A DNA stretch of 64,000 nucleotides, from contig CAWIJJ010000022.1 of assembly GCA_963836425.1 (NCBI GenBank), positions 70,174-134,173 on the forward strand. The letters run 5' to 3'. Under the pieces are notes generated by a model that was not told the origin of the DNA, did not search any database, and saw only the letters and a program-made list of their open reading frames with translations. The position numbers and the translations under genes are program-made. Below are positions 9,229-18,724 of this stretch, piece after piece; position 1 is the stretch's first letter, and each line of letters starts with the position of its first letter. The stretch comes from CAWIJJ01 sp963836425. GTDB taxonomy: Bacteria > Acidobacteriota > Terriglobia > Bryobacterales > Bryobacteraceae.

Positions 9229-9666
9229 ATGAAATTCATACTCGCTCTGACACTCGTATTCGCCGCACAGGCGCAAACCGCGAAGCCTTCGAAAGCCGCC
9301 AAGGCGCGGCCGGCGGCGTCCACGCCCGCGAAATCAAAGGCCGCGGCTCCGCGGATGGTCCAGCCGCTCGAGATTCCGAAGAACGCGGTAGAGTACGAAC
9401 CTGGCTCCTTCCGCGCCACCGATGCGGCCGGCAAGAAGTGGATCTACCGCAAGACGCCGTTCGGCGTAGCGCGGCTGGAAGATAAGCCGGTGATCGCCCC
9501 GCCCGATCCCGCCGCGGCGCTGGTGAAGGCGACGGACGCCGGGGACGTGATCCGGTTCGAGCGGCCGGGCCCGTTCGGCACTTATCGCTGGGAACGGAAG
9601 AAGACCGAACTGAACGAGAGCGAAAAGGCCGCCTGGGAACGCTCGCGGAACGCCAAACAGGATTAG
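9229..9666 (+). CDS. Unknown small secreted protein before gspD
   Basis: A 145-residue protein with a clear signal peptide (MKFILALTLVFAAQAQ), an Ala/Lys/Pro-rich linker (about residues 20-45) and a compact basic domain (about 50-130) that includes GKKWIYRKTPFGVARLE and FGTYRWERKKTELNE. No family is recognised. The ATG at 9229 is preferred over an in-frame ATG 27 nt upstream because it begins the signal peptide directly and has an AAAAGG ribosome-binding sequence in front. It sits 2 nt before gspD inside the secretion operon, so a role as a secretin chaperone or periplasmic accessory factor is possible, but only by context. Confidence 0.72.
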   Translation: MKFILALTLVFAAQAQTAKPSKAAKARPAASTPAKSKAAAPRMVQPLEIPKNAVEYEPGSFRATDAAGKKWIYRKTPFGVARLEDKPVIAPPDPAAALVKATDAGDVIRFERPGPFGTYRWERKKTELNESEKAAWERSRNAKQD

Positions 9667-9668
9667 CG

Positions 9669-11891
9669 ATGCGACTCCCTTACTGCTTCCGGCTCTTTGC
9701 GATCGGGTGCGTCACGGCCGCCGTGCTTTCGGCGCAGGCGGCGCCGCCCAAGATTTTTCAGCCGCCGCCCGAGCAACCGCCGGCGCAGCAACAGCAGCAA
9801 CAACAGCCGCAGCAGCAGCCCGCGACACAACCGGCGCAGCCGCGGCTTGCCGACAGCCGGGGCTTCCTGCTGGGCGGCGTGGCGCTGAGCGAGATGATCG
9901 ATATCCTCGCCAAGATGCTGAAGATCAATTACATTCTGGACCCGCGCGTGAAGGGTTCGGTCACGATCTACACCTATGGCGAAGTGAAGCCGGTGGACCT
10001 GATGCCGCTCATGCAGACGATTCTGCGGGTGAACGGCGCGGCCATGGTGCAGGTAGGCGACCTGTACCGCATCGTCCCCATCAACGCGGTGTCGCAGCTA
10101 CCGCTCGACCCGGTGATGAATGCCGATCCCAAGACGCTTCCCGAAGACGAGCGGATGGTGATGAACCTGATCTTCCTCAAGTACGCGATTGCCTCGGAGA
10201 TGGACAAGCTGCTCACTCCGTTTTACGGCGAAGGCGCCAGCCACTCGGTGTACGATCCTGGAAACCTGCTGATCCTCCAGGACAACAGCCGGAACATGAA
10301 GCGCACCATGGAGCTGATCTCGATGTTCGACTCCGATACGATGGCTTCGCAGCGGGTGCGGCTGTTCGACGTCACCAACAGCCGTCCCTCGGACCTGGTG
10401 AAAGAGCTGGAGTCAATCTTTAAAGCTTACGCGCTCTCGGAGAAGACCACGGCGGTGAAATTCTTTCCTATCGACCGGCTCAACATCGTGATCGCGGTGG
10501 CGCCGAATCCGGGAGTTTTCAACGATGTCGCCAAGTGGATCGAGAAACTGGACGTGCCGGTGAAGATCACCGCGGGCGCCGTCACGAACTATGTGTACCG
10601 GCTGAAATACGGCCGCGCCGAAACGCTGGCGATGGCCATTATGGCGCTCTACAGCGGCAACACGATGGCGCTGGCCGCGATGGCCGGGATGATGGGGGGC
10701 GGGGGGATGTACGGCGGCGGCGGCGGCATGGGCGCGTATGGCGGCTACGGCGGCGGTTACGGGGGGATGGGCGCGTACGGCGGCGGCATGGGAGGCTATG
10801 GCGGCCTGGGGATGGGCTACGGGTACCCCGCGGCTCAGGTGAACGGCGCGTACGGGGCGATCAGCACGACAGCGCCGGCTCCGCAGAGCGGCGCCGTCTC
10901 CAGCTTTCCGGTGAGTCCGGCGCTGGGGGGGAGCGCGAATCCTTCGCCGGTCAACAGCGCCAACCAGACCGGCATGTATCTCGGCTCGGCCGCGACGGCA
11001 GGCGAATCGGGAGCACGCATACCGCATATCGTCCCCAATCCTTTCGACAACACGCTGCTTATCCAGGGCACGCCGCAGGAATGGGAACAGATCAACGGTC
11101 TGCTGCGGCAGCTCGACGTGCCTCCGCGGCAGGTGCTCATCGATGCCAAGATTTACGAACTGGATTTGAAAGGGGCCTTCGCTTCGGGCGTTCAGGCGTA
11201 CCTGGCCAAGCAGGGCACCGGGCCGTTTTCCCGGGCGCTCCAGGCCACCAGCAACGGAGGCCTGGTGTTATCGACCGGCGCGCTCGTACTGCGCAGCCAC
11301 GAACTGCTCGGCGCCCTCTCGATAGCCGAAGTGAACCAGCAGTCGCGGGTCATTTCGTCACCGAGCATTATCGCCACCGACAGCATCCCGGCCATTATGA
11401 ATGTGGGCCAGGATGTCCCGGTGCTGACGTCGTCCGGCGTGGCGGTGACCGGGAGTTCGTACAACTCGGTGAGCAATCGCAGCACCGGCACCACGCTTTC
11501 CATCCTGGCGCGCGTCAATTCGAGCGGTGTGGTGACGATGAACGTGGACCAGGACGTCAGCGAAGCGCAGACCAATTCCTCGAGCGACATCAGCTCGCCC
11601 TCGTTCTCGCGGCGATCGTTCTCGACGACGGTGACGGTTCAGGACGGCGAGACAGTCGCCATCGGCGGGTTTATTCAGGAGACGAAGGCGCACGAGACCA
11701 CGGGCATTCCCGTGCTGTCGCGCCTGCCGGTGTTGGGCGCCGCCTTCGGATCGAAGACTTACACCAAGGCGCGCACGGAGCTGATTATTTTCATCACGCC
11801 GCGCGTCATCTACGATACCAACCAGATTCAGGACGCCACTGAAGAGATCCGTGGCCGTTTGAAGAAGCTGCAAAACTCCATCGAGCAGTAA
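9669..11891 (+). CDS. gspD: Type II secretion outer-membrane secretin GspD
   Basis: A 740-residue secretin. Order: signal peptide (about 1-24), a Gln/Pro-rich disordered stretch (about 30-58), an N0-like domain (about 60-140), N1/N2 KH-like domains, an unusual Gly/Tyr/Met-rich insert (about 335-390, with repeats of the GGYGG type), another N-domain (about 450-495), and the C-terminal secretin barrel with the gate region (VPVLTSSG) and the signature VQDGETVAIGGFI. It forms the outer-membrane exit channel. No convincing lipobox and no gspS pilotin gene are seen. It is the last gsp gene of the operon. Confidence 0.93.
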   Translation: MRLPYCFRLFAIGCVTAAVLSAQAAPPKIFQPPPEQPPAQQQQQQQPQQQPATQPAQPRLADSRGFLLGGVALSEMIDILAKMLKINYILDPRVKGSVTIYTYGEVKPVDLMPLMQTILRVNGAAMVQVGDLYRIVPINAVSQLPLDPVMNADPKTLPEDERMVMNLIFLKYAIASEMDKLLTPFYGEGASHSVYDPGNLLILQDNSRNMKRTMELISMFDSDTMASQRVRLFDVTNSRPSDLVKELESIFKAYALSEKTTAVKFFPIDRLNIVIAVAPNPGVFNDVAKWIEKLDVPVKITAGAVTNYVYRLKYGRAETLAMAIMALYSGNTMALAAMAGMMGGGGMYGGGGGMGAYGGYGGGYGGMGAYGGGMGGYGGLGMGYGYPAAQVNGAYGAISTTAPAPQSGAVSSFPVSPALGGSANPSPVNSANQTGMYLGSAATAGESGARIPHIVPNPFDNTLLIQGTPQEWEQINGLLRQLDVPPRQVLIDAKIYELDLKGAFASGVQAYLAKQGTGPFSRALQATSNGGLVLSTGALVLRSHELLGALSIAEVNQQSRVISSPSIIATDSIPAIMNVGQDVPVLTSSGVAVTGSSYNSVSNRSTGTTLSILARVNSSGVVTMNVDQDVSEAQTNSSSDISSPSFSRRSFSTTVTVQDGETVAIGGFIQETKAHETTGIPVLSRLPVLGAAFGSKTYTKARTELIIFITPRVIYDTNQIQDATEEIRGRLKKLQNSIEQ

Positions 11892-11929
11892 GACACATCC
11901 GCGCGACCGGTTGGATCCGTATTCCGAGT

Positions 11930-12577
11930 GTGCAACAGGTTTTTCTCGCCGGTTCCACCGGCTTCATGGGCCGGGCGCTCAGCAGCGAGTTACTGAGGCG
12001 CGGCCACGCGGTGCGGGCACTGGTTCGCCGCGGCTCGGAAAGCCGTGCTGTGGCGGGGTGCGAAGTGATCGCCGCCGATCCGCTGGATGCGGCCACGTAT
12101 CGCGAAGCGCTGCGGGGGGTGGATACGTTCATTCACCTGGTGGGTGTCGCCCACCCCAATCCGTCGCGCGCGGCCGAGTTCCGGAGCATCGATCTTGCCT
12201 CCGCGCGAGAGGCAGCGGGAGCCGCGGCCTGGGCCAACCTCGAGCATTTCATTTACGTCTCGGTGGCGCAGCCTGCACCCATCATGCGGGAGTACATCGC
12301 CGCGCGGCAGGAGGCGGAAGCCGCGATTCGGGACGCCGGCCTGAACGCAACCATCCTGCGCCCGTGGTACGTGCTCGGACCGGGACGCCGCTGGCCGCTG
12401 TTGCTGCTGCCGGTCTACTTCGTGATGGGGCTGGCGCCGCGCACGCGCACTTCGGCGCAGCGCCTGGGACTGGTGACCTTACCCCAGATGGTGGCGACGC
12501 TTGCGGGCGCGGTGGATCACCCAGCCCGCGGAGTGCGCATCGTGGAAGTGCCGGGGATCCGGCTCAGCCGACTTTAA
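11930..12577 (+). CDS. NAD(P)-binding SDR/epimerase-like protein (NDUFA9-like)
   Basis: A 215-residue Rossmann protein of the atypical SDR type. The N-terminal nucleotide-binding motif is GSTGFMGRALSSELLRRGH (G-x-x-G-x-x-G at about residues 8-14). Residues VSVAQP, then REYIAARQEAE, occupy the positions of the SDR active-site strand and helix, and TILRPWYVLGPG is typical of the NmrA/NDUFA9-like group. It lacks the full C-terminal substrate domain of sugar epimerases. The GTG at 11930 is the only start that begins just before the first beta strand. Its 3' end overlaps ligA tail to tail by 14 nt. The substrate is unknown. Confidence 0.75.
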   Translation: MQQVFLAGSTGFMGRALSSELLRRGHAVRALVRRGSESRAVAGCEVIAADPLDAATYREALRGVDTFIHLVGVAHPNPSRAAEFRSIDLASAREAAGAAAWANLEHFIYVSVAQPAPIMREYIAARQEAEAAIRDAGLNATILRPWYVLGPGRRWPLLLLPVYFVMGLAPRTRTSAQRLGLVTLPQMVATLAGAVDHPARGVRIVEVPGIRLSRL

Positions 12578-14552
12578 TCAATTCGAGAAGCTGCGCTTCG
12601 TCGATAACGGGAACGCCCAGTTCCTGGGCCTTGGACAATTTCGAGCCCGCCTCCTCGCCGGCGACGACGTAGCTGGTTTTCTTGCTGACCGACCCGCTCA
12701 CTTTTCCGCCGGCTGCCTGGATCAGCCGCGACACATCCTCGCGGCTCAAGGTGGGCAGCGTGCCGGTGACGACGAATGTATATCCTTTGAGCGGCCCGCC
12801 GGACGGCCGCGGCGAATCGTAGCTGAATCGCAAGCCGGCCTGGCGCAGCCGGTCCACGAGTTCGCGGTTCCGAGGCTCGCGGAAAAAACGGAAGATACTC
12901 TCGGCAATCCGCGGTCCCACCTCTTCAGCCGATTGCAGGGCATCGATTCCGGCGCGCGCGATCGCATCCAGGCTGCCGAACGCTTCCGCGAGGAAGACCG
13001 CGGTGCGCTCCCCGACGAAGCGTATTCCCAAGGCGTTCAAGACGCGGGGCAGCGGGTTCTTCTTGGACTTTTCGATATTGCGGATGACGTTGGCGGCGGA
13101 CTTCCTGCCCATCCGTTCGAGCGTCATCAACTGATCGGCGGTCAAAGAGTACAGGTCCGCCACGCTGGCCACCATGCCGCGATCCACCAACTGGTCCACG
13201 AGCGCTCCGCCGACGCCGTCGATGTTCATCACCCCGCGCGAAGCGAAGTGCAGGATGGATTCCTTGAGCCGCGCCGAGCAGTTGGTGTTGATGCAACGCG
13301 TGGCCGCCTCGCCTTCCTCCCGCACCACGGCGCCGCCGCAGACGGGGCACGCCGAAGGCATCCGGTAGGGTTTGCGGTACGAGCCCTGGGAATGGACGCG
13401 GACCACTTTCGGAATCACGTCGCCGGAGCGCTCGATCACCACCTCGTCGCCGATCTCCAGGCCCAGCCGCTCGATCTCATCTTCGTTATGGAGGGTGGCG
13501 CGGGCGACGGTTACGCCGCCGACCACTACGGGCTTCAAGTGGGCGACGGGGGTGAGGGCGCCGGTCCTGCCCACCTGCACTTCGATGTTCTCCACGGTGG
13601 TCACCGCCTGGCGGGCGGGATATTTGTAGGCGATGGCCCAGCGCGGCGCTTTCGCGGTGAAGCCGAGGCGCTGCTGCTGGTCGATCGAATCGACCTTGAT
13701 CACCACGCCGTCGATTTCGTAAGCCAGGTCGTCCCGCCTGGCTTCCCATTCCATGCAGAAGCGGAGCACTTCGTCCACATCCGCACAGATCTGGCGGCGG
13801 GGGTTGACTTTGAATCCCAGGCGCGCGAGTTCCTCGAGCGCCTGCCAGTGGCTGGGGGCGGCGGGCTTACCGCCTGCAAGCAGGAAGTAAGTGTAATAAT
13901 CGAGCCTCCGGGATGCGGTTATCTGGGGTTCCAGCACGCGAAGGGAACCCGCCGCGGCGTTCCTCGGGTTGGCGAATCGCGAAAGGCCGCGTTCGTCGCG
14001 CTCCGCGTTCAGGCGCTCAAAGGCTTTCCGGTTCATCACGGTTTCGCCGCGCACTTCAAAGGCTGGAAGCTGAGAGGGCACGCGCAGGGGCAGCGACCGG
14101 ATAGTGCGCGCGTTCTCGGTCACATCCTCTCCGATGCGCCCGTCGCCTCGCGTGACGGCCTGCACGAACTGGCCGTCGCGATAGTGGGCTGCCATGGAAA
14201 GGCCGTCCATCTTGAGTTCCGCGACGTAGCGGAACTCCTCGCCGGGCAGCAGTTCGCGGACGCGCCGGTCAAAGCTCCGCAACTCCGGTTCGTTCAGCGC
14301 ATTGTCCAGGCTGAGCATGGGCGAGGAGTGCTCGACTTTGACGAAGCCCTCGCGGGGTTTTCCGCCTACGCGCAGGGTGGGGGAGTCCGGCGCGGTGAGT
14401 TCGGGATGCTCGGATTCGAGGTCCTGAAGGCGGCGCATCAAGTCGTCGTATTCGGCATCGGAAATCGCGGGCTGGTCCAGGACGTAATAAAGATGTTCGT
14501 GGCGGCGCAGTTCTGCTCGAAGCTCTTCGATCTGGTGCGCGGGATCTTTCAT
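12564..14552 (-). CDS. ligA: NAD-dependent DNA ligase LigA
   Basis: A 662-residue, full-length bacterial DNA ligase that seals nicks using NAD+. It shows the N-terminal Ia domain for NMN binding (YYVLDQPAISDAEYDDL), the adenylation motif K-M-D-G with the nucleophile Lys114, motifs such as GEDVTEN, the OB fold, a zinc finger (CPVCGG ... CINTNCSARL), helix-hairpin-helix repeats, and a C-terminal BRCT domain (about 585-655). The start codon sits just after an AT-rich divergent promoter region shared with the neighbouring lipid kinase gene. The gene is an essential housekeeping gene unrelated to the operons on either side. Confidence 0.97.
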   Translation of the reverse strand: MKDPAHQIEELRAELRRHEHLYYVLDQPAISDAEYDDLMRRLQDLESEHPELTAPDSPTLRVGGKPREGFVKVEHSSPMLSLDNALNEPELRSFDRRVRELLPGEEFRYVAELKMDGLSMAAHYRDGQFVQAVTRGDGRIGEDVTENARTIRSLPLRVPSQLPAFEVRGETVMNRKAFERLNAERDERGLSRFANPRNAAAGSLRVLEPQITASRRLDYYTYFLLAGGKPAAPSHWQALEELARLGFKVNPRRQICADVDEVLRFCMEWEARRDDLAYEIDGVVIKVDSIDQQQRLGFTAKAPRWAIAYKYPARQAVTTVENIEVQVGRTGALTPVAHLKPVVVGGVTVARATLHNEDEIERLGLEIGDEVVIERSGDVIPKVVRVHSQGSYRKPYRMPSACPVCGGAVVREEGEAATRCINTNCSARLKESILHFASRGVMNIDGVGGALVDQLVDRGMVASVADLYSLTADQLMTLERMGRKSAANVIRNIEKSKKNPLPRVLNALGIRFVGERTAVFLAEAFGSLDAIARAGIDALQSAEEVGPRIAESIFRFFREPRNRELVDRLRQAGLRFSYDSPRPSGGPLKGYTFVVTGTLPTLSREDVSRLIQAAGGKVSGSVSKKTSYVVAGEEAGSKLSKAQELGVPVIDEAQLLELIKVG

Positions 14553-14562
14553 TGGGCTCTCA

Positions 14563-14570
14563 TTTATAAT
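14563..14570. promoter_or_regulatory. Divergent -10 region between ligA and the lipid kinase gene
   Basis: The AT-rich sequence holds a perfect TATAAT on the plus strand (14565-14570) facing the kinase gene, and an overlapping TATAAA on the minus strand (14568-14563) facing ligA. The plus-strand box predicts a transcript start near 14577. The minus-strand box ends 10 nt before the ligA ATG, so the ligA mRNA would be almost leaderless. No good -35 box is evident on the plus strand. Confidence 0.45.
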
Positions 14571-14597
14571 TTAACGAGGAAACGGGAGAACAGACCA

Positions 14598-15527
14598 ATC
14601 ACAGGCTACAAGAACGCCTTCCTAATCTACAACCCGCGTGCGGGCAAATTCGGAAGGACAGGCAGGGCCAGCCTCGATCGCGCCGTCGAAATTCTGAAGC
14701 GGGACGGAATGCAGCTTAGGGTGATTCCCACCACCGGGCCGCGGACCGCGTCCGCCCTGGCACGCAATTGTGCGGCAAACGGGGCGGACCTGGTGATAGC
14801 GGCGGGAGGCGACGGCACCATCAACGAGACGGCGGAAGGGCTGATCCACACCCATGTTCCGCTGGCCATACTTCCGGGCGGCACGGCTAACGTTCTGGCC
14901 ATGGAGATGAAACTCGACCGCAAGCTGGAACGGGTGGCTGCCCGGCTTGGCGAATTTCAGCCGCGGCGGATTCCGGTGGGGCACCTGGTGTGCGGCGGCG
15001 GCAGCATCTCCCGGCATTTTCTGATGATGGCGGGGGTCGGCCTGGACGCCCACATCGTGTATCACGTGAACGCCACCATCAAGGCTCGGGCCGGAAAATT
15101 TGCCTACTGGCTGGCCGGCTGGAGTCTTTTGGGGAAGTCGCTGGCGCAGATTGAGGCGGAGGTGGATGGCCGCCGGTTCGGCTGCTCCTTCGCGCTGGTC
15201 AGCAAGGTGCGGAACTACGGCGGCGACTTCGAGATCGCGCAGAGTGTGCGCCTGTTCGACGACGAGTTCGAGGTGGTGCTGTTCGAGGGCCGCAACACCT
15301 TTCCCTACGTGAAGTATTTCCTCTCGATGGCGGTGAGGCGGCTGGAAGGCACGGGCGGCGTGACCATCCTGCGCTCCTGCCGCATTACCCTGCCGCGACC
15401 CGTCGACGAGCGCGTCTTCGTTCAGATCGACGGCGAGTTTGCCGGCCATCTTCCCGCCGAAATCACGATTGTCCCGGATGCCCTGACTTTGCTTGTGCCC
15501 CCGGAATACGGGCGTGAGGGCCGCTAG
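14598..15527 (+). CDS. Diacylglycerol kinase family lipid kinase (YegS/DgkB-like)
   Basis: A soluble lipid kinase of about 309 residues. It has the N-terminal strand FLIYNPRAG, the catalytic glycine-rich motif GGDGTINE (about residue 75) and LPGGTANVLA, all hallmarks of the DAGK catalytic domain, followed by the two-layer beta-sandwich C-domain. The substrate may be diacylglycerol or a related lipid; it cannot be told from sequence. No ATG, GTG or TTG exists between the TATAAT promoter and the conserved first strand. The best candidate is ATC at 14598, with GGGAG 9 nt upstream. A GTG at 14535 is in frame but lies inside ligA and upstream of the -10 box. The 3' end meets cimA tail to tail with a 4-nt overlap. 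Confidence 0.82.
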   Translation: MTGYKNAFLIYNPRAGKFGRTGRASLDRAVEILKRDGMQLRVIPTTGPRTASALARNCAANGADLVIAAGGDGTINETAEGLIHTHVPLAILPGGTANVLAMEMKLDRKLERVAARLGEFQPRRIPVGHLVCGGGSISRHFLMMAGVGLDAHIVYHVNATIKARAGKFAYWLAGWSLLGKSLAQIEAEVDGRRFGCSFALVSKVRNYGGDFEIAQSVRLFDDEFEVVLFEGRNTFPYVKYFLSMAVRRLEGTGGVTILRSCRITLPRPVDERVFVQIDGEFAGHLPAEITIVPDALTLLVPPEYGREGR

Positions 15528-17130
15528 ACGCCCCAGCAGTAGTCCTCGACGGCCTTTTCGATGGAGTTGTCCTGCTCGGTGAGACGCATCAGTTCGAGCC
15601 GGATGGCATCGACCAATGCTTTCCAGCTTGCCTCGATGACGTTGTCGGAAACCCCCACCGTGGACCAGCTCTTCTTGTGGTCGCTCCACTCGATGAGCAC
15701 GCGCACGTTGGCCGCCGTGCCCTTGTTGGAATCGAGCACGCGCACCTTGTAGTCGGTGAGCCGCACGTCGGTGATCTGCGGATAGAGCTTCGAAAGGCAT
15801 TTGCGCAAACACAGGTGCAGCGCATTGAAAGGGCCGTGCCCTTCCGCCGTTTCGCTATGCACGCCGTCCTGCGCGCGCAGGGTCACGGTAGCGGTGGTTT
15901 TCGAGCCGCCCGCGTTCCCGGAGCGGGTGGCGACTTCGTAGGTGTCCACCTCGAAAAACTGGAGGCCGGGCCGCAGCGCCTCGCGCACCAGCAATTCGAA
16001 GGTGCCCTCCGCGGCTTCGAGCTCGTAGCCTTCGTACTCCATCTGCTTGATGCGTTCGAGCAACTCGCGGCGCGCGTCCTCGTTCAGCCGGTCGCCGAGG
16101 CCGTGCTGCTTCAGCTTGTAAAGAATGTTGCCGCGGCCGGCCAGGTCGCTCACCAGGACACGCTGGCGGTTGCCCACCAGTTCCGGCGAGATGTGTTCGT
16201 AGGTCAGCGAATCCTTGAGGACCGCGCTCACGTGTATGCCGCCCTTATGCGCGAAGGCGCTTTTGCCGACAAAGGGCTGATCGTTGCGCAGCGGCAGGTT
16301 GGCGAGTTCCGCGATGAACCGGCACACGGAGGCGAGGTTGGTCAGGCGCTCCGGGCCTACCGTGGTGTGGCCGAGCTTCAGTTCGAGGTTGGCGATCACG
16401 GAGGCGAGGTTGGCGTTGCCGCAGCGCTCCCCGTAGCCGTTCATGCAGCCCTGGACGTGCGTCGCCCCGGCTTCCACCGCGGCAATCGTGTTGCCCACGG
16501 CGGAATCGGAATCGTTATGGGTGTGAATTCCGACCACGCCGTCGAACCGCTTCCTCACTTCCGACACGATCTCCACGAGCCGTCCGGTCAAGGTGCCGCC
16601 GTTGGTGTCGCACAGGCACAGCACGTCGGCGCCGGACGCTTTCGCGGCCTCGAGCGTCAGCAGGGCGTATTTCGGATTGGCGGCATACCCGTCGAAGAAA
16701 TGCTCGGCATCGTAGACCACCTCCTTGCCGTGCGCCTTCAGATACGTGACCGTCTCCGAGATCAGCTTGAGGTTCTCTTCCTCGGTGATGCCGAGGGCCC
16801 GCTTCACGTGCAGGTCCCAGGTTTTGCCGAAGATGGAGACGACCGGCGTGCCCGCTTCCACGAGCGCGCGCACGTTGCGATCCTCCTCCACGGGGTTTTT
16901 CGCGAAGCGTGTGGACCCGAAGGCCGTCAGCTTTGCGTGCGCGAGGCTGAGTTCGCCGGCGCGCGCGAAGAACTCCTTGTCCTTCGGATTCGATCCGGGC
17001 CATCCACCTTCGATGTAGTCGATTCCGAGCTCGTCCAGCTTGCGCGCGATGACCAGCTTGTCATCCACCGAGAAGGAGACGGATTCGCCCTGCGTTCCGT
17101 CGCGGAGTGTCGTGTCGAAGGTGAAGATTT

Positions 17131-17134
<4 letters not shown>
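15524..17134 (-). CDS. cimA: Citramalate synthase CimA
   Basis: A 536-residue DRE-TIM enzyme that condenses pyruvate and acetyl-CoA into (R)-citramalate, the threonine-independent entry to isoleucine. The catalytic motif DTTLRDGTQGE begins at residue 7, the metal-binding HTHND lies mid-protein, and a C-terminal LeuA-type allosteric domain (about 400-520) should bind isoleucine. The N-terminal IEGGWPGSNPKD segment and the length fit the CimA (TIGR00977-like) branch rather than LeuA. The ATG at 17134 overlaps the ilvC stop (ATGA); the open frame upstream is ilvC shadow. It is the last gene of the ilvBNC-cimA operon. Confidence 0.93.
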
Positions 17135-18144
<1,010 letters not shown>

Positions 18145-18172
18145 GAATCCTCGCTTGATTTTTTTGCGTGTC

Positions 18173-18712
18173 CTAGTAAACCGTTTCTTCCAACCTGCCC
18201 GCCTTCGTCAGGACCGGCGGCTGCAACTTGAGTTTCTTGGATTCGAGCCCTATGGCCAGCGCGCCGGAGCGCGTCACCTCGATCTCGCCGTAGCTGCGCA
18301 TGACGCCGATGAATTCGCCCAGCTTTTCCGGATCGCCGGTCACTTCGATGGCGAAGCCTTCGGTGGACGAATCCACCACGCGGCCGCCGAAGATCTCGGC
18401 TTCCTTGAGCACCGACGTGCGCGATTCCTGCGCGGTCCGAATGCGCACCAGGAGCAGTTCGCGGACCACGGCCGGGGACTCGGTCAGGTCGGCAGCCTGC
18501 AGCACGTTGATCAGCTTGTTCATTTGCTTGATCACCTGTTGCCGCTGCGTCGCTTCCACATCCACCACGATCGTCATGCGCGAAAGCTCGGGGTCGAGCG
18601 TCCGCGCCACCGTCAGGCTTTCGATATTGTAGCCGCGCTGGCTCAGCAGTCCGGTCACGCGCATCAGCGCGCCGGGCTTGTTCTCGAGAAGCAGGGAGAT
18701 AACTTGCAGCAT
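18173..18712 (-). CDS. ilvN: Acetolactate synthase small (regulatory) subunit IlvN/IlvH
   Basis: A 179-residue regulatory subunit. The N-terminal ACT domain (about 1-80; ENKPGALMRVTGLLSQRGYNI) should bind valine for feedback inhibition, and the C-terminal domain (about 85-165) contacts the catalytic subunit. It starts 12 nt after the ilvB stop, as expected for subunits made together. The length, longer than the E. coli IlvN, matches the IlvH type. Confidence 0.96.
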   Translation of the reverse strand: MLQVISLLLENKPGALMRVTGLLSQRGYNIESLTVARTLDPELSRMTIVVDVEATQRQQVIKQMNKLINVLQAADLTESPAVVRELLLVRIRTAQESRTSVLKEAEIFGGRVVDSSTEGFAIEVTGDPEKLGEFIGVMRSYGEIEVTRSGALAIGLESKKLKLQPPVLTKAGRLEETVY

Positions 18713-18724
18713 GTCTTGAAACTC

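Noticed and set aside
10690..10830. The GGC-rich repeats in gspD as a possible tandem repeat or CRISPR-like array
   Set aside because: They are in frame and encode a Gly/Tyr-rich insert; unit lengths are irregular and there are no spacers.
12501..14597. A very long open frame on the plus strand opposite ligA
   Set aside because: It is the antisense shadow of ligA. Only the part after 14598 shows conserved kinase motifs.
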